Shown here in pieces: positions 1 through 6,684 of a stretch of DNA of 17,321 nt. How positions within the stretch are numbered: the stretch's first letter is position 1; each line of letters opens with the position of its first letter. Source of the DNA: an uncultured Collinsella sp. GTDB lineage: Bacteria; Actinomycetota; Coriobacteriia; Coriobacteriales; Coriobacteriaceae. The stretch covers positions 1 to 17,321 of the forward strand of contig CAAECF010000083.1 in assembly GCA_900754275.1 (NCBI GenBank), read 5' to 3'. The translations under genes were made by a program, and so were the position numbers. The notes beneath the pieces were generated by a model. It saw nothing but the letters and a program-made list of their open reading frames with translations. It had not been told where the DNA came from and ran no database searches.

Positions 1-24
1 ACGAGGGTTTGACGCAGGCTTTGC

Positions 25-39
25 GTTTGCCCAGCAAAC
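25..39. promoter_or_regulatory. Short perfect inverted repeat upstream of the ModE-like gene
   Basis: GTTTGC-CCA-GCAAAC is a perfect 6-bp inverted repeat with a 3-base spacer, ending 25 bases before the start codon of the ModE-like gene. It could be an autoregulatory operator or the remains of an upstream terminator cut by the window edge. A TTGACG at 9-14 could be a -35 box, but no convincing -10 follows. Confidence 0.3.
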
Positions 40-64
40 ACTTTAGCGGGGAGACGTGGGGCGT

Positions 65-409
65 ATGAAGTACAAGACGGCGGCAAAGTTGGTCATTCAA
101 GCGTGCGACAAGGATTTGCCGGGCGTCTTCGGCCACGGCTGCGTCTTGCTGCTGCAGGGTATCGCCCGAGAGCACTCGCTCAACCGTGCCGCCAAGAGCA
201 TGGGCATGGCGTATTCAAAGGCCTGGCGCATCGTGAACGAAGCCGAAGGCCAGCTGGGCTGCAAACTCATCGAGCGCGACGGCGCCCGAGGGTCCACCCT
301 GACCCCCGCCGGCGAGCGAGCCATAGCGGTCTACGAGGAGCTGCAGGCCGACATCAACAACGTCATCGCCACCAAAGCAAACGACCTCATCGCCAGCATC
401 AAAAAGTAG
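65..409 (+). CDS. ModE-type N-terminal winged-helix regulator (single domain)
   Basis: A 114-residue DNA-binding protein resembling the LysR-like N-terminal domain of the molybdate regulator ModE. The helix-turn-helix is visible around residues 35-60 (segment SLNRAAKSMGMAYSKAWRIV), followed by the wing with IERDGARGSTLTPAGERA. After that there is only a helical tail, so the molybdate-binding (Mop) domains of full ModE are absent. Such one-domain proteins are common in anaerobes and often sit near molybdenum enzymes or transporters, but its targets cannot be told here. I chose ATG 65 with GGGGAG at 48-53 as the ribosome site; an in-frame GTG at 56 lies only two bases after that site. It is the only plus-strand gene and overlaps the convergent neighbour by 11 bp at its 3' end. 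Family call is firm, ligand and targets unknown. Confidence 0.85.
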   Translation: MKYKTAAKLVIQACDKDLPGVFGHGCVLLLQGIAREHSLNRAAKSMGMAYSKAWRIVNEAEGQLGCKLIERDGARGSTLTPAGERAIAVYEELQADINNVIATKANDLIASIKK

Positions 410-1403
410 CTGATTTGCGGAGGGCGTTGTCTAGGACGGACGCTACGACCAGGGGATTGTCGGTGCCAGCGAAGAGGCGGATGGTGCTCCCCTGCTTGCC
501 GCGTGGGGTCGAAAGGCGCGTCGTTGCGCCGCCGGCGGGCGATGTGCGGAATTCGTCCGGCAGTATGCTGAAGAATTCGCCCGCGGTGCAGTCCATCAAG
601 TCAAACTCTACTGCCGGGCCAAAACCGTGCTCCAGGATGCCGGTCGCGATGGCATGGTCGGGATGCGAGGTCAGCCCGGGATAGCGCACGTTGCGCACCA
701 TCTCGTTGGCGGCCAGGTACTCGGCCAGCGCACGGGCGCGGTCGAAATGCGCCTGCATGCGGGCGTTAAGCGAGGAAAGCCCACGCTCCAGCACGTCGGT
801 CTCCTCGGCAGAAAGGTCGAGCGCCGACGCACCGCAGCCTGCAAACAATACGTGCGCGCACTCGGCAGCAGCATCCACACGATGGCGCTTGAGCTGCGAG
901 CGCGCCACCGAAGCGGCAACGAGCTTGCGCGGAGCCTTGCCGGCGCACACGCGATCGAGCGCCTCAAGCGACAGGACGGCACCCAAACGCAGTGGATCGC
1001 AGCCAAAAGCCGACGCCACAGTGTTGTCCACAACCAGCAGCGCATGAGCCCCACGCGCCGAGCGGCTCAGAGCGCGAAGGTCAGGCACACGCAGACCAAA
1101 CCCGCCGATGGAGTTCACAAACCACCATAGGTGCGGCCCCTCAGCATCAAGCGAAGCATCAAAGTTCTCGGACGCGGCGACAAACGCCTCGACGGCTGGC
1201 GAGCCCACCAGCGCGACATCGCAGCCATCAAAGCTGCGCGCAAACGCATCGGCAAAGTCATCGGCAAACGCAACCAGGCGGTCACCGGGGCGCACAATCC
1301 CCAACAGCGACAACGCCGCCGGCACATGCGAGGCCGCAAGCAACAACGCCTCACGGGCGCCGGCCCTCAAAGCCCAGGCCTCTTCTAGCTGCTGTACGCC
1401 CAT
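399..1403 (-). CDS. Cys/Met-metabolism PLP-enzyme-like protein, probably inactive
   Basis: A 334-residue protein of the cystathionine gamma-synthase/lyase fold-type-I family. Seen: the PLP-ring aspartate motif DNT at residues 126-128, a YPGL segment at 241-244 and the substrate-carboxylate arginine region STIRLFAGTDN near 306-316. Odd: the family's HSxTK segment, which carries the Schiff-base lysine, reads EALDR here, so Arg151 falls where the lysine should be; K156 and K160 are near but off register. The protein also starts late, lacking about 60-70 N-terminal residues including the usual RYxRxxNPT stretch. I chose ATG 1403, with AAGGGA nine bases upstream; ATG 1421 is an alternative. It follows the sucrose hydrolase gene after a hairpin. 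A divergent active enzyme is possible, but a pseudoenzyme fits better. Confidence 0.7.
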   Translation of the reverse strand: MGVQQLEEAWALRAGAREALLLAASHVPAALSLLGIVRPGDRLVAFADDFADAFARSFDGCDVALVGSPAVEAFVAASENFDASLDAEGPHLWWFVNSIGGFGLRVPDLRALSRSARGAHALLVVDNTVASAFGCDPLRLGAVLSLEALDRVCAGKAPRKLVAASVARSQLKRHRVDAAAECAHVLFAGCGASALDLSAEETDVLERGLSSLNARMQAHFDRARALAEYLAANEMVRNVRYPGLTSHPDHAIATGILEHGFGPAVEFDLMDCTAGEFFSILPDEFRTSPAGGATTRLSTPRGKQGSTIRLFAGTDNPLVVASVLDNALRKSATF

Positions 1404-1429
1404 ACGACACCGTCCCTTCATAACATAAA

Positions 1430-1460
1430 CCCACGATGCGGGTGTTCCCCGCATCGTGGG
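1430..1460 (-). terminator. Hairpin downstream of the sucrose hydrolase gene
   Basis: A perfect 13-bp inverted repeat (CCCACGATGCGGG and its complement) with a 5-base loop. On the minus strand it lies about 40 bases after the hydrolase stop and is followed by TTTATGTTA, a modest U-tract. It fits an intrinsic terminator or an attenuator in the leader of the PLP-like gene, whose ATG comes 26 bases later. Confidence 0.6.
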
Positions 1461-1498
1461 CAACGGCTGCAGTATAGCGCCGATATGCGACGATTCTC

Positions 1499-3028
1499 CT
1501 AGACGATGAGCATGTGATAGTTAACGCTCGCACCCGGAGCGTCAACGGTCACGCCATAGGCCTCGGGATAGATGCGCGTCGAAAACACGAGCGCGCCATC
1601 ATTCACAAACACCTCGACCGACGAGACATCGCCAACAATGCGCACGTTGCGCACCTCGTCGACGGGCTCCCAGCGCACGGTGCGACCGCAGCCGGCAGAA
1701 GCGCGACCCTCATCGGTAAATCGCATCTCAAAACGCGAGGGCAGTTCGCCCTCGGCGGGCACAAATGCCAGGTTCAGCTCGCCATCAACGGTCGCGGTAA
1801 ACGCGCCGTCGACACCGTCGGCAACAACGTCAAAGCAGGTATCGCCGACAACCTCCAACGAGCCCGCCCCCACACGCACCGAGGCATAATGGTGCTCAAT
1901 CTCGCGCGCCGGCTGCTGCAGCACCACGCCGTCGGCACCGGCTGCAAGCTCACGCGGCACCGTCATGCAGTGCTGCCAGCCGCACGCCACGGTGGGGTCG
2001 TTGCCATAGGTCGGCTCATCGGGCATGCCCATCCAGCCGATCAGAATGTGGCGACCATCCTCGGACGCAAACTCCTGCGGAGCATAGAAATCAAAGCCGG
2101 CGTCCCACAGGCGGAACTCGCCCAGCTCATAAGTGTCATTACCACCCGTAATGTCGCCCGTTACAGGCATGTAGCCCGCGGCGTACACGTTGCCGCGGTC
2201 CCAACGGCCGCCCTCAAGGCCCTGGGGCGAGAACGACAAATATGCAGCGGTATCGCCATTCGCATCGAGCTCGATATAGCCGGGGCATTCCCACATAAAC
2301 CCAAAACGCTCGGGCGTAGACACACGGCTCTCGAGCTGCCAGCTCAGCATGTCAGCCGAGCCATACACCAGGATCTCGCCCACATCGCGCCCGGCACCCT
2401 CGCCGTGCATCGCACAAAAACGACTCTCGACATGCGGCCCGTCCTCGCGACGACGCGCGCCCAGCACCATGTGGTAACGCCCATCATCATCGCGCCACAC
2501 CTTGGGGTCACGCACGTGGCAGGTCAAATCCTCGGGATAATCCTCGGACGCCAGCACCACGCGCTTTTGGCTGAACGTCTGTCCATCGACACTCTCGACA
2601 AACACGGTGTCGGCGCGACGGCCGGTGTTGACGTAGTCGTACGTGCCGTCTGAATCGGAAAGCTTAACGTTGCCCGTGTACAACACGCGAATGCGACCGT
2701 CCTCGGCAAGCGCGGAGCCCGAATACACACCGTGGCAATCGAACGGCTCGTCGGGCAGCAGCGGGGCGCCAACGTAGTCCCACGTCATAAGGTCGCGGCT
2801 TGTGGCATGGCCCCACATCTTGACGCCGCCGTTCACATCAAACGGGGCATACTGAAAGTACGCGTGAAACACGCCATCTGCCTGGCAAAGACCGTTGGGG
2901 TCGTTGAGCCAGCCCGCCGGCGGCATGATGTGAAAATGCTGAGCATAGGGCCCGTGGCCACGCTCGGCAGCCGCCGCATCCATGTTGGCAACGAGCTTGG
3001 CAAGATCGCGCTGAAGTGCATTAGACAT
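1499..3028 (-). CDS. scrB: GH32 sucrose-6-phosphate hydrolase (beta-fructofuranosidase)
   Basis: A 509-residue cytoplasmic glycoside hydrolase family 32 enzyme that splits the sucrose-6-phosphate made by the PTS into glucose-6-phosphate and fructose. All three acidic family motifs are present: WLNDPNG with nucleophile Asp43, RDP at 173-175, and ECP at 247-249 with the acid/base Glu247. The beta-propeller is followed by the usual C-terminal beta-sandwich. No signal peptide is visible, which favours the intracellular phospho-sucrose role over a secreted levanase or inulinase. I chose ATG 3028; an in-frame TTG at 3040 would add four residues, and neither has a strong ribosome site. It lies 104 bases downstream of the PTS gene in the same direction, with a terminator-like hairpin between them, so its expression may be partly independent. 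Confidence 0.93.
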   Translation of the reverse strand: MSNALQRDLAKLVANMDAAAAERGHGPYAQHFHIMPPAGWLNDPNGLCQADGVFHAYFQYAPFDVNGGVKMWGHATSRDLMTWDYVGAPLLPDEPFDCHGVYSGSALAEDGRIRVLYTGNVKLSDSDGTYDYVNTGRRADTVFVESVDGQTFSQKRVVLASEDYPEDLTCHVRDPKVWRDDDGRYHMVLGARRREDGPHVESRFCAMHGEGAGRDVGEILVYGSADMLSWQLESRVSTPERFGFMWECPGYIELDANGDTAAYLSFSPQGLEGGRWDRGNVYAAGYMPVTGDITGGNDTYELGEFRLWDAGFDFYAPQEFASEDGRHILIGWMGMPDEPTYGNDPTVACGWQHCMTVPRELAAGADGVVLQQPAREIEHHYASVRVGAGSLEVVGDTCFDVVADGVDGAFTATVDGELNLAFVPAEGELPSRFEMRFTDEGRASAGCGRTVRWEPVDEVRNVRIVGDVSSVEVFVNDGALVFSTRIYPEAYGVTVDAPGASVNYHMLIV

Positions 3029-3080
3029 GTCGGTATCCAATCGAATTAAATCAACGAACGCTCAAATCAAGGGTTCCAGA

Positions 3081-3117
3081 TAAAGAAAACGCCCACAGGA
3101 TGGAGCCTGCGGGCGTT
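3081..3117 (-). terminator. Terminator/attenuator between PTS gene and GH32 gene
   Basis: On the minus strand a 12-bp stem (3088-3099 with 3106-3117) with a 6-base loop is followed by TTTTCTTTA. One position is a G-U wobble in minus-strand RNA but a mismatch in plus-strand RNA, which favours function on the minus strand. It starts 16 bases after the PTS stop codon and should end or reduce transcription before the hydrolase gene. Confidence 0.8.
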
Positions 3118-3132
3118 ATATCTACGCGAATC

Positions 3133-4533
3133 CTACGCCTGCTCGGAAGCCTTGGGCTCGTCCTTGTACAGGACAAACGAGACGGCAAAGGAAACCAGCG
3201 CGGCGACCGCAAACATGATCGCGTACTGCACGGGCTGGGCCAGGCACAGCAGGATACCAAAGATACCGGTAACACCCGTGCCGGAAGCGGCAAGCGAGGT
3301 GAGCGCGCAGACCAGGGCACCGCAACCGCCGCCGACGCAGCCGGCGATGAAGGGCTTAAAGAAGCGCAGGTTCACACCAAAGATGGCCGGCTCGGTAATG
3401 CCCATGAAGGCGGACAGAGCCGAAGGAAGCGCCAGGCCCTTGATCTTGGCATCGCGAGTCTTAAAGGCAACGGCGAGCGCGGCACCACCCTGAGCGATGT
3501 TGGCGGCACTGGCGATGGGCAGCCAATAGGTCACGCCATACTGAGCGAGCTGGCCCAGATCGATGGCGGTGTACATCTGGTGGATACCGGTAACGACCGT
3601 GGGGGCATAGAACAGGCCGACGATAAAGGAACCGATGCCGAAGGGCAGGGTCAGCAGGGTCTGAATCAGACCGAGGATGGCGTTCTCAGCCCAGACAAAG
3701 ATGGGACCGACGGCAACGAGCGTTACGAGCACGGTCACGAACACGGAGACGAGCGGGGTCACAAAGAGGTCGAACATCTCGGGGACAACCTTGTGGAGAC
3801 GCTTCTCCAAGAAAGCGAGGATGGCGCAGGCGATAACGATGGGGATCACGTGGCCCTGATAGCCGACCCACTCAAAGCTGTACACACCGGGAATGACGGT
3901 GACCATGGTCTGCACGCCCTCGGAGGCAACCGTGTAGGCGCTCTGCAGCGAGGAGTTGATGAATGCACCGCCGACGACGGCGCCCAGGTACGGGTTGGCG
4001 CCAAAGGCCTTAGCCGCGGAGTAACCGATCAGGATCTGCAGAATGCCAAAGGACGTGCCCGAGACCAGGTCGGCAATCTTATAAATAAAGTTATTGGTGT
4101 CGAGAGCGATAAATCCGTTGGAGGCCATAAAGTTGAGGGCGCTCATAATGCCCAGCAGCAGGCCCGAAGCCACGATGGCGGGGATGATGGGGACAAAGAC
4201 GTCGCCGAGCACCTTAATGGCACGCATAAAGATGTTCTGCTGCTGCGCCGCGGCCTCCTTGACCTCGGCCTTGGTGGCAGCCTCGACGCCACTGAGCGCG
4301 ATGAACTCCTCGTAGACCTTGTTGACGGTGCCGGTGCCAAAAATAATCTGCAGCTGGCCCTGGGCCTCAAAGACACCCTTAGCGCCATCGACATTCTCGA
4401 TGGCCTCCTTGTTAACCTTGGTGTTATCGGCAATCACCAGGCGCAGGCGCGTGGCGCAGTGCGCGGCCGAAACAACGTTGTCGGCGCCACCGATGTTGTC
4501 GAGCACCTCTTGGGCTGATTTGCGGTAGTCCAT
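3133..4533 (-). CDS. scrA: Sucrose-type PTS transporter subunit EIIBC
   Basis: A 466-residue membrane permease that takes up and phosphorylates a disaccharide, most likely sucrose. The N-terminal EIIB domain (about residues 1-85) carries the phosphorylated cysteine Cys26 in AAHCATRLRL. A short linker (about 90-105) leads to a hydrophobic EIIC domain with about ten membrane segments. There is no EIIA domain, as in SacP/ScrA, so EIIA-Glc must come from another gene. Trehalose EIIBC proteins are similar in length and build; the adjacent GH32 enzyme favours sucrose. ATG 4533 is chosen because GGAGGAAAGGGAAG lies directly upstream and the EIIB domain begins there; an upstream in-frame extension to 4620 would read through the operator region. 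Two operators for the neighbouring LacI protein precede it. Confidence 0.92.
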   Translation of the reverse strand: MDYRKSAQEVLDNIGGADNVVSAAHCATRLRLVIADNTKVNKEAIENVDGAKGVFEAQGQLQIIFGTGTVNKVYEEFIALSGVEAATKAEVKEAAAQQQNIFMRAIKVLGDVFVPIIPAIVASGLLLGIMSALNFMASNGFIALDTNNFIYKIADLVSGTSFGILQILIGYSAAKAFGANPYLGAVVGGAFINSSLQSAYTVASEGVQTMVTVIPGVYSFEWVGYQGHVIPIVIACAILAFLEKRLHKVVPEMFDLFVTPLVSVFVTVLVTLVAVGPIFVWAENAILGLIQTLLTLPFGIGSFIVGLFYAPTVVTGIHQMYTAIDLGQLAQYGVTYWLPIASAANIAQGGAALAVAFKTRDAKIKGLALPSALSAFMGITEPAIFGVNLRFFKPFIAGCVGGGCGALVCALTSLAASGTGVTGIFGILLCLAQPVQYAIMFAVAALVSFAVSFVLYKDEPKASEQA

Positions 4534-4589
4534 GACTTCCCTTTCCTCCAACGGGCGCATGTGCACCCGGCCATCTTTGACACTTACAC

Positions 4590-4603
4590 TGTAATCGATT
4601 TCA
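4590..4603. promoter_or_regulatory. LacI-family operator, PTS promoter (copy 1)
   Basis: TGTAATCGATTTCA is a near-perfect palindrome matching TGNAATCGNTTTCA, shared with two other sites in this window. Central CG and half-site layout are typical of LacI/GalR-family operators. It lies between the PTS start codon and the second copy, 26 bp from it centre to centre. Confidence 0.75.
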
Positions 4604-4615
4604 GTTTCATATGTC

Positions 4616-4629
4616 TGCAATCGTTTTCA
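4616..4629. promoter_or_regulatory. LacI-family operator, PTS promoter (copy 2)
   Basis: TGCAATCGTTTTCA fits TGNAATCGNTTTCA. On the minus strand it directly follows and overlaps by one base a possible -10 box TACTAT (4629-4634), so bound repressor would block transcription of the PTS gene. No good -35 is visible. Confidence 0.75.
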
Positions 4630-4717
4630 TAGTAGGGTGAACGGTACGAAAAAGCCGGCGAATGGTAGTTTTACGGAAAAACCAGGCGACTCAGAGGCAG
4701 GCAGACGTGCCCAAGAC

Positions 4718-5698
4718 CTAGACATTCATAAGCTGATGGCCGAGCTTGAGCGTCTTGAGACCGCTCTCCCCCTCCACGCCATCGAGCGTGTTGAGCAACA
4801 TATTGGTCGCCTCGACGCCACTGGTCAGGTAGCCATAATGTACGGTGGGAATGCCGCCCGTCAGCGCGCGCAAAAACGCGTTGTCGCCAAAACCGCTCAC
4901 GCGGTGTATGCCCTCGCCCATGCCGCGAACCTCATCGATAGCACGCAGCGCGCCCGCCGCCATGGTGTCGGTCGCGCAGGCGATAAACGAAACATCGGGA
5001 GCGACGGAAAGCAGCTCAAGCGCCGCACCATAGCCCGAGTCGAGCGTAAACGAGCCCTGGCGAATCAGGCTCGGATCAAGCGCCACGCCCACGGCGCCCA
5101 AGCCAGCCTCAAAACCGCAACGGCGGTCGTAACCGGCCGCGCGGTCCTCTTCGGTAACGCCGATGTAGGCGATTTTGCCCTCAACACGCTTCGCGAGCGC
5201 CTGGCCCAGCTCGAAAGCGGCCTCGTAATCGTCGTGATAAACACAGGCCGCGCCCTCGACGTTTTGACCAATGACCACAAGAGGTACGCGACAAGACTCA
5301 ATCGCGCGACGGTGCTCGTCGGTGATCATGGTTGCCACCAGCACAATGCCATCGACCGGGTGGTTTTGGAATAAATCGAGGTATTCGAGCTCGCGATTGG
5401 CAACGTTATCGGTATTGGCAAGCAGCATCTGGTAGCCACGGCGACCGAGCACCTGGCCAATACCGGCGGTAATGCGGCTTACGGATTCCGAGTTAATCTT
5501 AGGTACGATGACGCCGATGAGCTTGGTAGAGCCGGTGCGCAGCGCGCGAGCCTGGCTGGACCGCACGTATCCGGTCAGCTCAATCGCCTGTTTAATGCGC
5601 TCGGCCTTATCCGTCGAGATATACCCACCGTTGAGGTAGCGCGAGACGGCGGCGCTCGAAACGCCGGCCAGCTCGGCCACATCTTTCATCTTTACCAC
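4718..5698 (-). CDS. LacI-family repressor of the sucrose locus
   Basis: A 326-residue LacI/GalR regulator. The N-terminal helix-turn-helix is clear (MKDVAELAGVSSAAVSRYLN, about residues 4-23), followed by the hinge helix (about 43-58) and a periplasmic-binding-protein-like sensor domain to the end. It should bind the three matching operators, one in front of its own gene and two in front of the PTS gene, and be released by a sugar or sugar phosphate; this is inferred from position. Start choice: GTG 5698 has GGGGG five bases upstream; ATG 5689 would drop three residues. An in-frame extension up to 5944 is rejected because it runs through the operator and the palindromic element. Length is normal for the family. 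Confidence 0.9.
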   Translation of the reverse strand: MVKMKDVAELAGVSSAAVSRYLNGGYISTDKAERIKQAIELTGYVRSSQARALRTGSTKLIGVIVPKINSESVSRITAGIGQVLGRRGYQMLLANTDNVANRELEYLDLFQNHPVDGIVLVATMITDEHRRAIESCRVPLVVIGQNVEGAACVYHDDYEAAFELGQALAKRVEGKIAYIGVTEEDRAAGYDRRCGFEAGLGAVGVALDPSLIRQGSFTLDSGYGAALELLSVAPDVSFIACATDTMAAGALRAIDEVRGMGEGIHRVSGFGDNAFLRALTGGIPTVHYGYLTSGVEATNMLLNTLDGVEGESGLKTLKLGHQLMNV

Positions 5699-5713
5699 GC
5701 GAACCCCCGTCGT

Positions 5714-5727
5714 TGAAATCGCTTTCA
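5714..5727. promoter_or_regulatory. LacI-family operator in front of the regulator gene
   Basis: TGAAATCGCTTTCA matches TGNAATCGNTTTCA, the same pattern as the two PTS-promoter sites. It lies 16 bases upstream of the GTG start and just after a possible -10 box TATCAT (5730-5735, minus strand), the layout expected for autorepression. Confidence 0.75.
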
Positions 5728-5773
5728 CCATGATACCCGTGAAGAAGGCATGCGAACCAAATCGGCCCACTCG

Positions 5774-5977
5774 GGTCGAGCATACGTCAGCGAGCGGGCA
5801 GCTGCCGTGGCGAGGTGCCGCGAAAGAGGAGCGAAGCGTACTATATGTACGCGAGCGACGGTTTGAGCGGCAGATCGCCCGGCAGATGCCCGCGCAGCGT
5901 CGAGCGGTCCGGCGTTCGTTAGAACGCCGGAACATAATAGCCACGGCAGCTACCCGCTCGCTGACGTATGCTCGACC
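5774..5977. repeat. Long palindromic element with 37-bp near-perfect inverted arms
   Basis: Arms 5775-5811 and 5940-5976 are inverted copies that differ at one position (C5799 against A5952), with one more pair at 5774/5977. In minus-strand RNA that position is a G-U wobble, so the 38-bp stem is fully paired. The 128-base interior holds a 10-bp hairpin with loop GTTA (5908-5931), a 6-bp hairpin with loop TATAT (5836-5852) and two copies of CGGCAGAT (5868 and 5880). It fills the 317-base gap between the DUF4956 stop and the LacI gene. No credible gene is inside. Candidates are a MITE or REP-like dispersed repeat, a structured RNA, or an operon-end hairpin; no clear target duplication or U-tract is seen. 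Confidence 0.85.
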
Positions 5978-6015
5978 AGAAGCGCCCCTCTTTATACAAT
6001 CTGCTCGCTAGGGTC

Positions 6016-6681
6016 CTACCCGTGGTACTCGCCGTTGTATTGGATCAACGTCAGGTCCTCAACGCCATCGAGTGCGCGGATGGCGTCGGCATAGGGCATG
6101 TCAACGCCGTCCGAGAAGAGCTCGACGGCCATCTCGACTTTGTCGCCGCGCATCGTCTTAGACTTGACGGTGAACTTGGTGCGCCCAAATGCACGCACGA
6201 TATCGTCGCCGGTGGTCTGGCCCGTGTAGTGGATGACCATCATGTACACGCGCGCCTTGTCCTGGTGGCTCGCAAAGCCGGCGATCATCACCACGATCAC
6301 CACTGCCGTAAGCCCCACGAGCGCATACATGCCGGCGCCTGCCGTAATGCCCGTGGTAATGGCCCAAAACAGATACAGCAGGTCGAGCGGGTCCTTGACC
6401 GCCGTACGGTAGCGGACGATGGACAGAGCACCGACCATACCGAGCGAGATGACCACGTTGGTCGAGATCGCGAGCGTGACCATGCAGGTGAGCACGCACA
6501 TGCCCACGAGCGTCACGGCAAAGCTACGCGAATACACCACGCCGGTAAAAAAGCGCTTGTACACGTAATAGATCAGGATGCCCATGGCGAGCGCCACGAG
6601 CAGCGAAAGGCCAATCTTGGCAGGGTCGACCTGACCGAACGCCTCCAAGACGGAGTTCTTAAAAAAGTCCCTGGTGCTCAT
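6016..6681 (-). CDS. DUF4956 membrane protein
   Basis: A 221-residue protein with about four membrane segments (near residues 22-42, 52-72, 75-88 and 100-136), then a soluble C-terminal domain of about 80 residues. The hallmark of DUF4956 is present: GALSIVRYRTAVKDPLDLLY at 84-103, a conserved basic loop between membrane helices. The function of the family is not known; it recurs next to VTC-domain and CotH-like genes, exactly as here. It is the last gene of the Pel operon, three bases after the VTC gene stop, with GAGGGG upstream of its ATG. The placement suggests it is a membrane partner or channel for the VTC protein, which is inference. Downstream lies the palindromic element. Confidence 0.88.
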   Translation of the reverse strand: MSTRDFFKNSVLEAFGQVDPAKIGLSLLVALAMGILIYYVYKRFFTGVVYSRSFAVTLVGMCVLTCMVTLAISTNVVISLGMVGALSIVRYRTAVKDPLDLLYLFWAITTGITAGAGMYALVGLTAVVIVVMIAGFASHQDKARVYMMVIHYTGQTTGDDIVRAFGRTKFTVKSKTMRGDKVEMAVELFSDGVDMPYADAIRALDGVEDLTLIQYNGEYHG

Positions 6682-6684
6682 GGT

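Noticed and set aside
3036..3049. Fourth LacI operator in front of the GH32 gene
   Set aside because: TCCAATCGAATTAA differs at three of twelve fixed positions of the shared pattern, so it is too weak to list as a site.
3100..4518. Plus-strand open frame of 472 codons opposite the PTS gene
   Set aside because: It is the mirror of a well-supported gene; its product is very rich in Gly, Asp and His with no membrane segment or domain, as expected from antisense reading of GC-rich DNA.
4635..4717. Terminator after the LacI gene
   Set aside because: There are two T-runs on the minus strand but no stem of useful length directly before either of them.
5699..5944. In-frame extension of the LacI gene upstream to 5944
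   Set aside because: It would cover the operator and the palindromic element; the peptide is Arg/Cys/Ser-rich and the family's helix-turn-helix begins only after 5689.
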